Origin: Paulinella micropora
Lineage: Eukaryota; Cercozoa; Imbricatea; Euglyphida; Paulinellidae
Length of the DNA stretch: 64,000 bases
Assembly (NCBI GenBank): GCA_019918135.1
Contig: WBZZ01002188.1
Coordinates: forward strand, 62,001 to 126,000
Direction of reading: 5' to 3'
Shown: in pieces, positions 1 through 9,898 of the stretch
Layout of the letters: every line of letters starts with the position of its first letter
Numbering within the stretch: the first letter of the stretch is position 1
Translations under genes and position numbers: made by a program
Notes under the pieces: generated by a model
Told to the model about the DNA's origin: nothing
Databases searched by the model: none
Seen by the model: only the letters and a program-made list of their open reading frames with translations

Positions 1-225
1 GTTTCTGGCCCTCCTCGGCCTTGCGCAGGCAGGCGTGCGCTTGCCGAGGCTGGGATAAGGGGCTGCCCTCGTCCAGGCACACGAGCACAAGGGTGTCGAA
101 GCTGGTTGGTGCTGGGGCCGAGGTGTGCAGTGGACGACCGGCGTCCTGCGCTGACTCACATAGGAACAAGAACAAGGTCTTCTTTACATTTAAAACCTTT
201 AGCTTTAGCCTGTCTTTGCACTGTC
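1..225 (-). CDS. Possible partial coding exon at the left edge
   Basis: An open frame on the minus strand runs off the window edge. It reads as ordinary protein (a hydrophobic LFLFL patch followed by a Pro/Ser/Thr-rich linker) and has no nearby ATG, so it could be an internal exon. No family was recognised. Its base composition matches the neighbouring viral genes. Confidence 0.2.
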
Positions 226-595
226 TCTCGGCTTACTCCTCGACCACGGCTGTCGATGCAGAGACCACAGGTCTGGCTTGACGAAGTTGACGACTTCTTC
301 TCGGCCCGGCCTCCCAATCGCTCCATCCACCGCTTCATTTTTACTATTAATAAAACAGAAACAAGGTCTTAAGAGAAGCCACTCTTTTCCTTTCCTCCTG
401 TTTCTTTCCCTCTCTCTCTCTCTCTCTGTAAATCAAAGCGGGCAGAGATGGGAAATGGCGCCAGGGCGGCCCCACCCCTCCTCTCTATATTTCTCTTTTG
501 TGTGATTAGGCTCCTACGTGTGTGTACATAAACTGCAACAAAAAGAATACGCCGGGAGGAGTGCGCATTCGCACAGCTCGCGCAAAAACGGCTGC
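226..595. other. Spacer, nothing recognised
   Basis: A pyrimidine-rich stretch with a (TC)n run near 405-428. No convincing coding frame on either strand. Confidence 0.4.
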
Positions 596-1156
596 TTACT
601 CGAACGGGTGCAGGCCCAACTCGATTGACGCAGAAATCAACGCATAGCTTGCGCGATCCAACTTGTTCATAATCTCGGGGAGGAACTTTCTGTAATCGTC
701 TTTAATTTGCTTCAGGTAGAAAGCATTGGCGGTTAATTGTGTTTGCGGGTTTGAACCAAGAGTCCTACGCCCGATCTCGTAGGCATTCGCCGACGTGTCA
801 CTTGGCTCTGGGGTCTTATGGCCGAGCAAGAACATTGTATACCTATAGCCTCGGAAATCCACGAGCCCGCCGGGGAGGGGCAAATTTTTCAAGTGCAGGG
901 CGAACATTCGCAAATCGGGATCAATGGTCTGTTGAACTTCATTGTAGCCCGGTAAGCATTTCTCTGCCAACGGCACAACCCTTCTTATTGCCGGTATTAG
1001 CAAATGCAACAATCTCCGCCAAAAAGGTGCAGTAAAGCTTGTTCCATACAAAAACAGGTGGTCCATCTGCCCGGCGGGTGCCATGCGCAGATCGATAGCT
1101 AGCCTTTCGTCCCCGCCTAACTTTAACTCCTTGAAAAGTTGGTCGGACAAGCACAA
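596..1156 (-). CDS. Unrecognised 186-residue protein
   Basis: An open frame of 186 codons with an ATG start. The product is mixed alpha/beta in character, with alternating hydrophobic and charged segments, no obvious membrane helix, no Cys/His cluster and no catalytic motif I can name. It lies directly downstream of another minus-strand gene (start at 1622) with a gap of about 14 bp, so the two may be co-transcribed. Codon use is GC-rich like its neighbours but slightly less extreme. No function is assigned. Confidence 0.45.
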   Translation of the reverse strand: MCLSDQLFKELKLGGDERLAIDLRMAPAGQMDHLFLYGTSFTAPFWRRLLHLLIPAIRRVVPLAEKCLPGYNEVQQTIDPDLRMFALHLKNLPLPGGLVDFRGYRYTMFLLGHKTPEPSDTSANAYEIGRRTLGSNPQTQLTANAFYLKQIKDDYRKFLPEIMNKLDRASYALISASIELGLHPFE

Positions 1157-1169
1157 TATTCTCCATAGA

Positions 1170-1622
1170 TTAACAGAACGGATTCCGTAATATTGTTACC
1201 ACAACCTTAGCCTCTTGCTTCTCGAGTAATGCCTTCACTGCGTTTTCGCTCGCTCGTAAAAACACAACTAGGCCCTCGTCGCCGACTTTGTCTTCATCTT
1301 CGGGTGACAAAACCACTCTCACATCAACGGTTGTGTTAGCTGCCAGGGACAAACATCTCTCTGGTAGGCTGCCTTTCTCCGCACAGGCTCTGATTTCGGC
1401 GGTTTCTAAAATGAGTTCCAAACGACTAGGCCGAGCCCCGCCCTCAGGGCTGGCTTCTGGCTTGTCACGGCAGGAGCTGCCTGGTTGCTGGCCAATGCTT
1501 GGGGTTGTAGGAGTGTTTGTGCCAGCAGGGGCCGCATCTCCCGGCTCGGTTTTGGCTTGTTTACATCCTTCTTCTCCTTCTTCTTTCGTCGTACCGCAGT
1601 TTCTGCACCGCTTTTTGGGCAT
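1170..1622 (-). CDS. Unrecognised 150-residue protein with Lys/Glu-rich N-terminus
   Basis: The N-terminus has two Cys pairs spaced loosely (CRNC, then a Cys further on) in a Lys/Glu-rich context, followed by a Pro/Thr/Ser/Gly linker to about residue 65. A compact C-terminal domain of about 85 residues follows, rich in Val, Leu and Glu (LELILETAEI, VDVRVVLSPED, AVKALLEKQEAKVVVTIL). The architecture resembles a small zinc or nucleic-acid-binding tail plus a folded domain, but no family is recognised. It is immediately upstream of the 186-residue gene on the same strand. Confidence 0.45.
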   Translation of the reverse strand: MPKKRCRNCGTTKEEGEEGCKQAKTEPGDAAPAGTNTPTTPSIGQQPGSSCRDKPEASPEGGARPSRLELILETAEIRACAEKGSLPERCLSLAANTTVDVRVVLSPEDEDKVGDEGLVVFLRASENAVKALLEKQEAKVVVTILRNPFC

Positions 1623-2447
1623 GGGCTAAACCAAATTCTTCTTTCTCTTGTTACTAACTTAGCGGCTGGCAGAGAAGAATCTTTTTTTTTCGAGGTGCTA
1701 CGGCGGCCCCCCATCCCCCGACACCTCAAAAAAAAGTCCAAGAAACCAAAGCAGTTCCCTCCAACCCGTGCAGTTTGCACCAAAAAAAAAAAAAGAAAAA
1801 GCTCTTGGGAGCCAACGCCGGCGGGCGGGGGAGGGGGGAGATGGCGCTAGGGCCCGGCCCCCCTCCCTCGATTAAGCCTTTTTCGATCTGAGAGCCAAAA
1901 TTTGGGGAGACGACGGCGGGCGGGGAAAATTTATGATTTCTTTTCTGTAATTTTCCCCCGCCCGTCGTCGTCTCCCGAATTTTTTGCTCTCAGACTTTGC
2001 AGGATTGCCAAAATGACTAAACTTTCTATTCGCATGTTGCCCGGAACCCGGTGAATTTCGCGACAAATTTGTCGCAAAACTTTCTTTTCACCGCATTTTG
2101 CGGCTGCCGAAGGAATTTTTTTAGCAAAGGACATTTCGGCAATCCTGCTAAATCTGGCCCCCCTCCCCGTCTTTCGACCCAAGGCCCCCCCCCCCTTGAT
2201 TAAGCCTTTTTTTTCGGCCAAAAAGTAGGGGGGGGGGGCCGAATCCACTGTCGCCAAGAAAAAATGGAGGGGGGGGGCCGGCCCTCTTTTCGGCTGCGAA
2301 ACAAAAGGGGGGCTTTTTTCTTTTTTTGTTTCTGCCAGGCTAAAATCCTCGGGCCTCACACAACCCCCTTCCCCCCTGTCGCTCAGAATTTTTTGCCCTT
2401 GCGGCGAGTTTGGATCCTGTTCATTTCACCACGCTAACGGGAGGGGG
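1623..2447. other. Spacer with A-runs, C/G-runs and a large hairpin
   Basis: About 825 bp without a convincing gene. It holds poly-A/T runs, several runs of nine or more C or G, and a long GC-rich hairpin (1888-1993). After the hairpin (about 1995-2150) come short motifs (ATTGCCAAAATG, GTTGCCCGGAACCCGGTGAA, CATTTCGGCAATCCTGCTAAAT) that recur around the two hairpins at 12.2-12.9 kb, so this is a third copy of that repeat family. Confidence 0.6.
1888..1993. repeat. Long GC-rich inverted repeat (hairpin copy 1)
   Basis: Two arms of roughly 45 bp, beginning CTGAGAGC and ending GCTCTCAG, with a GGGAGACGACG / CGTCGTCTCCC core and a GCGGGCGGGG / CCCCGCCCG inner stem, separated by a short T-rich loop. 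Related hairpins lie at 12371-12447 and 12717-12794. Possible roles are a replication signal, a transcription end signal or the core of a small mobile element; the sequence alone does not decide. Confidence 0.75.
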
Positions 2448-4332
2448 ATGGCGTGCGAATCCAAGGCAGTGCATGTCTTTGTGAGCAAGTACGGGGACCG
2501 CGACGCCGTCGCCGCGTTCGCAAACGATGTGGAGCTGCGCGTCTTCGGCCAGACGCTCGTCCTCCGGACGTTGCAGGGCGAAGTAGCGCCGGCCTGCGAG
2601 CACTGCTTCACTCGCCGCGGCCGCTGTCGCGAGGCCATGGCCGCGACAGTGCTGTGCGCCAGCCACACCCGCCAGCTGCAGAAGAAGCGCCGCCGTCAAA
2701 GGGAAAAAAGGAAGACCAAACGACAGAAACTGAACGACGTTGTGGCGCTGCCAGAGGTGGAGAAATTGTCGACCACCAACAAAACGGGCGGGCTTACCAG
2801 TTGAAACTAAGTGCAGGCGGTGCTCTTTTCAAGCGAGCGAGCAAGCTGTCAAACGGCTGGACATACTGGAACTTTGCATGCTCCAGTTGTTGGCAAGAAG
2901 AGACTGTTATTTGTGCAGGCAGTCACTGGACAGAAGACGGGCAGCAACGATTCAAGCTCTGTGCGAAGCATGCTCGTACTTTCAGGTGCCACCAGGTGCT
3001 TAAGCCCTGCGAGGACTGTCCGACTGGCTCCAAGAAATATGCAGTCTTTGCGGACGAACAAGGTCGAAGCAATAGGCTGTGCAGCGAGCACGCTCGCACG
3101 AGGGGTTCTTACGTTGTGCTCAATGCTTGTACAGCCTGCCCTGCTGAGGCAAAAAAGCAAGCTAGCTTTCCGGACGAAAAGGGGCAGGCAAACAAACTTT
3201 GTAGCGTTCATGCAAGACGGATTGGGGTATCGCATGTGCAAAACCCTTGCAAAGCGTGCCCTGCTGAGTCAAAGAAAGAAGCTCACTTTGCAGACGAACG
3301 TGGGCGCCCCCGTCGCCTGTGTGCGGAGCATGCGCGGGAGAACAGCTGTTATGTGCCGCAAAGACCCTGCGAGGACTGCCCAGCTAGTAGTAAAAGACAA
3401 GCCTGCTATGCGGATGAGCATGGACGCAATAATCGCCTGTGCGCAAAGCACGCGAGATTGCGCGGCTGCCATGCGGTTCTTAGGCCCTGCGAGGACTGCC
3501 CGGCCGGCTCAAAGAAAGACGCAGACTTGCGGACGAGCAAGGGCGCAAGAACCGCCTGTGCGCGAGGCACGCAAGGGAACGCGGCTGCCATGTGCCGCAA
3601 AATGCCTGCGAGGACTGTCCAGCTAACAGTAAGAAGGAGGCCACCTTTCCAGATGAGCAGGGGCGCCTCAGAAAGCTCTGCGGTGAGCACTCGAGAGCGC
3701 GAGGCTGCCACAGGCCTCCAAAGCCTTGTGAGGATTGTCCGGTGGAGTCCAAAACATATGCTACCTTTGCGGATGAACAAGGTCGCAAAGACCGCATGTG
3801 TGCTGAGCATGCGTTCGAACGTGGACTGATTCCGAGGCCAGCCGTGGGCTGCCCGATCGCGGCGTGCAGGCTGTGGGACAGGCTGGAGCAAACGCTTGGC
3901 TGGAAGATCCAGCATAAGCACTTCATCAATGGCGCTGATGTGCCACATGGTTCCAAAGCAAACGTCCCCGGCACGAGGCTGCTGTTGGACGGCTACGACG
4001 CGGCCAGGAATTGTGTGTACGAGTTCCACGGCAACGCGTACCATGGCTTCCCGCCCGGACATCCAAAGTACGCCGAGGGCTGTTCACGAGTTAGCGGGCG
4101 CGACAATCGGGACTTGTACAGGGAGACGATGGCCCGCATGTACTTCAACCGCAAATTCATGCCGGCCGGCTGCCGTGTGTTTTACGCGTGGGAGCACGAG
4201 TATGCAAAGATCAAGGACAAGCAGTTGCTTCTGCGGCGTCGATATTGCACGAGCTGCCATCAGGAGAGGATTATTTCGAAGAAGAGTTGGAATCCGAGGA
4301 AGACTAGCCAAAAACATCTTTTAATTACTTAA
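2448..4332 (+). CDS. Cys/His repeat protein (EsV-1-7-like) with C-terminal nuclease-like domain
   Basis: A tandem array of at least seven units of about 38-39 residues, each following C-x2-C-x20-C-x2-H-x12 (typical cores CEDCP, FADEQGR, LCxEHAR). This periodicity resembles the EsV-1-7 cysteine repeat first described in a brown-algal virus and in brown algae, though the first spacing is C-x2-C rather than C-x4-C. The last ~150 residues form a separate domain with DGYD and YEFHGNAYHG about 15 residues apart and a later YAWEHEY, the pattern of PD-(D/E)XK-like endonucleases common in large DNA viruses, where E-x-H replaces E-x-K. A basic segment (KKRRRQREKRK) lies near the N-terminus. The gene looks broken in about two places. 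A DNA-binding, zinc-dependent nuclease is inferred. Confidence 0.6.
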
Positions 4333-4380
4333 CTTTAAAAAAACGAGTAAGACAACTGTTATTTAGATATAAATATTATT

Positions 4381-5558
4381 TTAATCTTCAGCCGCGCTTG
4401 TCTTGGCTTTTTTCTCCGGTGGCTCAGGACTGTCGGCCCCCTCTATCGCAGCCGCGCTTGTCTTGGCTTTTTTCTCCGGTGGCTCATGACTGTCGGCCTC
4501 CTCTGCTGCCGCCGCGGGGGCCGCAGGAGGCACTACAGGGCGGGCCAGGCCTTGCAAGGCCCGCCCAGCCTGCTCAATCATACTCGTCGGCACTTCCTTG
4601 TACGCGACACCATAGGTCCCTACGCAAAGTACACCTGACTTTACGTTGGCAGAGGTTGTGTACGTTTGTGTAAAGAGCCAGTGAGCCACAGCAGACTGAA
4701 TCAGATAACGATTCATCGGAAGATCGGCCCAGCCGCAGAAATCAGTGCTTCGCATCGTCGGAGTTTTCGCTGTCGCACGGTCAAATAACGCTTGTGATTT
4801 CTTAAGTTCTATCAAAACAACGTCTTGCGTCTTGGTGTCGCGCCAGACCTGGTCTATATGTGTACAGAGAGACAAACAGGACGAATGAACCGCTACTTGA
4901 GCGCCAAGTGGCTCGCCGAAGCGGCTGAAGAGGAAGGAGAGCGCGCTGGCGGCGAGGTGGTGCACGCAGTGCAGAGTGTCGGGGTCCAGGTCGACGCCCG
5001 TGCAGGCCTTGAGGCTGCGGCAGAAGCTCTGTTTCTGTTGCGGCGGCGCCCCTGCCCAAACACCGTAATTTTTCTTAAAGATGGTGCCCTTAAGCACGGG
5101 CGGCCGCAGGCCCGTGGCTATCTCGGTGAAGGCGGTGAGCTGACAGTCTACAGCGAGGCCGTTCCCTGCACAGACGATCAAAAGAAAACAAAAAAAGGAA
5201 AAAAAAAAAAAAAAAAAGCCTCGGGGCGGTAAGCGACAACAAAAAAAGACAGAGCGAGCGAGAACAGAGGCAGACCTCGGCCAAACCAGGGGGCCTGGAT
5301 GTGCCTGGCGGAGTTCCGCTTCTGCGTGACAGAGGCGGCGCGTTCTTCCCATTGGGCGTACACGTTCTGTTTGCGTTTAATGGTTTTGTGACTGAACTTG
5401 GGGTCCTTCTGCCACACGTGCGCCTCGAGCCACGTGTGCACGCCCGCGAGCGCGCGGCCGCGGAACGAGGGCACGAAGGTCGGCGGCAGTTGCTTGATGT
5501 GGTGCGTGACGTCGGGGTCGAGCGCGCGCCAGGGAGGTTTTTGCCTCTTCTTGGTCAT
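4381..5558 (-). CDS. Nuclease-like protein with one intron
   Basis: Two exons (5558-5276 and 5165-4381) flank a 110-bp GT-AG intron whose 3' end is a striking T-run followed by TGTGCAG. The product is about 355 residues. The centre contains THIDQVWRD and, 13 residues after the Asp, LIELKKS, matching the D...ExK signature of PD-(D/E)XK nucleases (RecB/YqaJ/alkaline-nuclease-like). A downstream helix NRYLIQSAVAHWLF fits the Gln-containing motif of that fold. The C-terminus carries two copies of a 20-residue unit with EPPEKKAKT, a plausible nuclear-localisation signal encoded by a 60-bp tandem duplication. Herpesviruses and mirus-like viruses use such nucleases in recombination or genome processing; that role is inferred here. 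Confidence 0.5.
4386..4505. repeat. 60-bp tandem duplication inside the nuclease-like gene
   Basis: Two 60-bp units beginning at GCCGCGCTTGTCTTGG, differing at only a few positions, encode the duplicated C-terminal EPPEKKAKT segment. Confidence 0.85.
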
Positions 5559-6169
5559 GCAGTTCTTGGCGTTTTGCTCTTTTGAACGAAATATAAAAAA
5601 AAGGAAGAACGAGGGGTAGAAAATAAAGCAAAGAAGAAGAAAAAAAAACAGATTCGGGAAAGGAAGGAAAGGAGGGGGGAAAGGGTAGGGGCACAGCCCC
5701 CCTCCCCAAAAGAGAGAGAGAGACCCTCCCTCCCCCCCCCCCCACCCCACACACACCCCCCCGCACCTGATCTTTTTTGGTTCTTTGCCTCGTCAAGGAG
5801 AAAAGCGAAGGGGTTTGAAAGACAGTGGGTACACTTTTTTGGTTTTTAATTTTTTCTTTTGCCTCCAGTTACAAAAAAAGGCTTCCCCCCCCCCGAAGAA
5901 CCCCGTGCAACCTGATCTCCGCTGTCGCCAAACCCCCCCCCCCCCCCCCCCTTTACCGTAGAGTCCCGGCGCGCCCACCCCCTGTTCCCCCCTCCTCCTC
6001 CCCGCAAGCTTCTTGGTGTGCCGCACAATCTGTGCGTTCCACACCACCCTCTCACCCCCCCCCCCACCCCGCCTAAAACCTTGGTTTTACTTCATCTTCA
6101 TTCCCGCAATTCTTGCAAATTCTCTTGTCCAGCTACGCTTTCAATCGTCGTCACTTTCCCATCCCCTGA
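5559..6169. other. Homopolymer-rich spacer, possibly holding a short upstream exon
   Basis: Poly-A, (GA)n and runs of up to about 19 C. On the minus strand around 5995-6045 a short frame (VWNAQIVRHTKKLAG) looks protein-like and is followed by a donor-like GTAAAG near 5955, so an upstream exon of the nuclease-like gene is conceivable but not demonstrable. Otherwise no gene is seen. Confidence 0.35.
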
Positions 6170-7631
6170 TTATTCCGTTAATGAAAACGTGCAAACCGGG
6201 CCTGGCCCGCCTGAGCTGATCCAGCTTTCCTTTGGCGAGAGTAAGCACATACTAAAGGTGACCTTCCGCAAGGACGGACAATGCTTCAACTCAGTAATGT
6301 CTCCAGTAAATTTGCAATATGAAAAGACTGTTTCTTGCAGCAAAGGGCACCCCCGTAAATCGGAGAGAGTTGCGTTGGTTACTTCGCAACCTTGTAGTTC
6401 CAACAGTTGTAGTTTCTCGCAGCCTGCGAGCCCTGTAGGAGTTACGTTTTCTTCGCCCAACAGGGTCAAAGTCCGCAGCGAGGGGCAGGCATGCAGTACA
6501 TCGAGACTCTCAAATTGATTGAGGTTTCCTAAGTGCAGCTGTTCGAGTTGAGAGCAGTGCTGCAATTTAGCCAAGCGCTGCAGGGTGATGCCTGGACACC
6601 GTGGTATAGATAGGGCCTGCAGGCCCTGCAGACCGGCTACTTCGTCGAGCAGATCATCCGAAGCGCGATGATCAAGAACAAGCCTGAGCTTCTTCAGGCC
6701 TTTGTTAAGTGCGCCTACCTCAGCTGGTGAGAGCGACGAAAAATCCCACAAGTCTAGCTCCTGCAAACTTGTGAGCGAAGACAGTTGTTGAAGGACGTTC
6801 CTATTGAAGGCGCCGATCGTTAGCTTTGTTATTGGCATATTTTGCAGGCCTGAGCCGGTAATTTTTCGGCAGTCCGCTATGTTGAGATCCTTGAGTTTCG
6901 GCACTAGACGAAGAGATTTCAGCCCTTGGTCTGTAATTTCAGAACAATCCCAAAGCGACAGGCTCTCTAGTTGCTTCAGGTCCTGGAGGTTCCGGAGGCT
7001 TCTGTCATGGACTTTTTGGCCCGAAATCACAAGCGTCCGGAGAGCTCGGATGCTCTTACGTCTGCGCAGAGACAGGCAGATGTCGGTCGTGGCAGTTGCC
7101 ACTAGCTTGTGGATGCAGCCAAACTCGTCCAGAACCCTATCTTCGTCTTCGGAACGTCTATCAGCATTTTCTACCACCAGTCATGCTCAGTTCTTCTACG
7201 GTAACTGTGTCTAGGGAATAAACTCGGTAGTCCGACCAGCGATTGCTGTCCTGGTAGTAGGGCTGTTCTAGCACCAAATGTTGTATAGGGCATTTAGCTT
7301 CGGCGCAGCCGTGAGCGAAAAACCGGAGTATTCTCCTGTGTTTCTCGCGGGAGAACACAAATTTCGGTTGTTTGTAGTTCTGCCAGAAGGCAGGACTCCG
7401 GACTAAGGCTAAGGAATCTCGGCACGCGAGAGCGAACCTGCCGGCTTCCTCTGCGCCTGTGAGGTCTCTCACCATTGGCCAGAGATCGTCGGGCAGTTTG
7501 AACAGCCAGCAAGACTGCTCGAACCGAGGTTTGCTTCTTTTGACCGGCCTAACTTCAGGAGAGTGCGGTGCGGGGGGGATTTGACGAGTGCGCCGTCTTG
7601 ACCTCCTCCTCCCGTCCGGGCCGTGGCTCAT
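6170..7631 (-). CDS. F-box/LRR protein, paralogue 1
   Basis: The N-terminus has a basic segment (RRRSRRRTR) and then an F-box-like region (SCWLFKLPDDLWPMVRDL, GRFALACRDSLALV) nearly identical to that of the gene at 8019-9545. About ten leucine-rich repeats of the Cys-containing FBXL/AMN1 type follow (LESLSLWDCSEITDQGLKSL style). F-box proteins bind Skp1 and present targets to SCF ubiquitin ligases, and large DNA viruses use them to redirect host protein turnover; that use is inferred. ATG at 7631 is preferred because the F-box homology and basic leader begin just after it and homopolymer spacer lies upstream. The gene looks broken in about one place. Confidence 0.7.
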
Positions 7632-8018
7632 TTCTTTTTTTTTTTTGCTGTGTCCCCTTGGAGTTTTAGGCCCAAAGCTCACCTTCCGCGCAGGTTTTCC
7701 GTCTTGCCCGTTTTTTTTCTCTCCTCTCTCCCAACCTTCCCTTTCTTTTTGTACCCAAGGCCGGGGGTGGGCAAAGGGTGTGGGGATGGGTTTTGTAATT
7801 TTTCTTGGGTGGTGTGGATTTTTTCTTGGTGGGGGGGGCGGCGCAAGCAAATAAAGGGGGGGGGGGGTTAAGGGCACGAAAGACGACACCCCCCCCCCCA
7901 AAAAAAAAAGAAAAAAGGTAGATGGCTTTGAGCTACACTCTCCCCGACTGTCGTCCCCTCTCTCTCAGTCTTTTAGAGAGAAACAAGCATTTTTTAAAAT
8001 TTAAAAAGAACGAAGAGT
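7632..8018. other. Homopolymer-rich spacer between F-box/LRR genes
   Basis: Runs of G, C, A and T; no gene seen on either strand. Confidence 0.5.
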
Positions 8019-9545
8019 TCAAGAATCCCATGGATCTTCCAGTTCATTGGCAGGAAAAGAGGTCGTGTCCACTTGCAAACCGGGCCTATCCTGCCTGAGC
8101 TGCTGCAGCATTTCTGCTGGCGGAATTTGGCACTCGCTCATCTTAATTGTTTGCAACGCTTGGCAGTGCTTGAGCTCGGCAACGTCTCCACTGAAATAGC
8201 ACCAATGGAATTCTAGTTCTTGCAGCGCCTGGCATTGCTTTATTTCGGAGAGAGTCGAGCCGGTTATGTTGTAAGACCCTAACACTAGCCGTTGTAGGCC
8301 CGCGCAGCCCGTAAGTCCCGTAGGAGTTTTCCTGTTGAGCACTCCGGTGGTTAAAGGCCCGCAGCGCCACAGTTTCAAAGTGCGAAGCGAGCGGCATGCG
8401 TGCAGTGCCTTGAGGTTGGCAAATCGATTGGCCTGCCCCAAACGCAGTTCTTGGAGCGCGGGGCAGCGCTGCAATTTAGCCAAGCCCCGCAGGGTGAGGC
8501 CTTGACATCTAGACAGACACAGGGCCTGCAGGCCCCGCCAGCCGGACAGTTCGTCCAGCAGCTCATCCGACGCGTCGGGATCCAGAGCCAGCTTGAGCTT
8601 CGTGAGGTTTTGGTCCAGTGAACGTACGGCAGCTGGTGGGAGGGGCCTAAAGTCGAGCAAGTCCAGCTCCTGCAGTTTCGTGAGCGAAGGCAGTTGCTGG
8701 AGCACGTTCGTAGCTCCGACCAAGTCGCGCAAGGCCAGCCCCGTGATCGGCAGGTCCTGCAGGCCGGAGCCCGTAATTTGGTCGCAAGAGGCTAGGTAGA
8801 GTTTCTGGAGTTTCGGCATCGAGCGTAGATGTTTCAGCCCCAGGTCTGTAATTACACGACAATCGTGCAGCGCCAGGTTCTGTAGTTGCTGCAGTTCCTG
8901 CAGGTTCCGGAGGTTTTCGTCGTGGACTCTTTGGCTAGAAATCACGAGCGTCCGGAGAGTCTGGGTGTGCTGACTGTTGTGCAGAGACAGACAAATGTTG
9001 ATGGTGCCCCTGGCCACTAGGTTGTGGATGCAGCCAAACTCGCCCAGGGCCTTGCTTTCTTGCCACAACCGGTCAGAGTACCATTCGCCCTCCAGGACCA
9101 AGGTTTCTACCGTGACGGTGTTTAGGGAGTAGCCCTGGTAGTCGGACCAGCGTTCGCGGTCTTGGTAGTAGGGCTGCTCTAGCACCAACCGTTGTATAGG
9201 GCGTTCAGCATCGGCGCCGGCGCGGGTAAAGAACCTGAGTATTCTCCGGTGCTGCTCGTTCGAAAACCTAAACACTGGCTGCCGGTAGTTTTCCCAGAAG
9301 GCGCGTTGCTGGACTAGAGCCAAGGAATCTCGGCACGCGAGCGCGAACCTGCCGGCTTCCTCTGCGCCCGCGAGGTCTCTCACCATTGGCCAGAGATCGT
9401 CGGGCAGTTTGAACAGCCAGCAAGACTGCTCGACGGCCAGCTTTCTTCTTTTGGCTGGCCTAACTTCTTCAACGGAGTGCGCCGAGAGAGGGGGGATCCC
9501 GCGGGTGGCTCGTGCTGACCTCCTCGTGGCCAGAAAATAACTCAT
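8019..9545 (-). CDS. F-box/LRR protein, paralogue 2 (open throughout)
   Basis: A single open frame of 508 residues starting at ATG 9545. Residues about 42-90 form the F-box-like region (SCWLFKLPDDLWPMVRDLAGAEE, written here in part), and residues about 200-480 hold a solenoid of LRRs with cores such as LQNLALHDCRVITDLGLKHL. Closest relative in the window is the copy at 6170-7631, with the two nearly identical over the F-box and diverging in the LRRs, which suggests duplication followed by change in the target-binding surface. Likely an SCF substrate adaptor acting in host cytoplasm or nucleus. This is the best preserved of the three paralogues. Confidence 0.8.
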   Translation of the reverse strand: MSYFLATRRSARATRGIPPLSAHSVEEVRPAKRRKLAVEQSCWLFKLPDDLWPMVRDLAGAEEAGRFALACRDSLALVQQRAFWENYRQPVFRFSNEQHRRILRFFTRAGADAERPIQRLVLEQPYYQDRERWSDYQGYSLNTVTVETLVLEGEWYSDRLWQESKALGEFGCIHNLVARGTINICLSLHNSQHTQTLRTLVISSQRVHDENLRNLQELQQLQNLALHDCRVITDLGLKHLRSMPKLQKLYLASCDQITGSGLQDLPITGLALRDLVGATNVLQQLPSLTKLQELDLLDFRPLPPAAVRSLDQNLTKLKLALDPDASDELLDELSGWRGLQALCLSRCQGLTLRGLAKLQRCPALQELRLGQANRFANLKALHACRSLRTLKLWRCGPLTTGVLNRKTPTGLTGCAGLQRLVLGSYNITGSTLSEIKQCQALQELEFHWCYFSGDVAELKHCQALQTIKMSECQIPPAEMLQQLRQDRPGLQVDTTSFPANELEDPWDS

Positions 9546-9717
9546 TTCCCTTGTTTGTTTTCTCTGCGTCTATAGATCCTTTGTTTTTTTATAAAGTTGG
9601 AGTGTTCACTTTCTGTGCGTGTGTATGTGCACGGGGGTGGGGGATTGGGAAGTGTTCTTCTTCGCCTGCTGCCCCCCCCCCCCCGTGCTTCTTCATGGGC
9701 AAATTTCCTTTCCCCCT

Positions 9718-9748
<31 letters not shown>

Positions 9749-9898
9749 TTTTTTCCCCCATGCCACCGTCCGTTCTCCCGTCGTGCCCCCCGCTTCGTAC
9801 CTGCAAGCAAAGGGCGCGCTGGCATCACCCCCCCCCCCCGCTCCTCTTTCTTTGGGGGGGGGCCCCTGCGGGGCCTGTGTGTTGCACTAGGTTTTGGT
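9546..9898. other. Spacer with (TC)n and C-runs
   Basis: A (CT)n tract at about 9718-9745 and several C-runs; no gene recognised. Confidence 0.5.
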
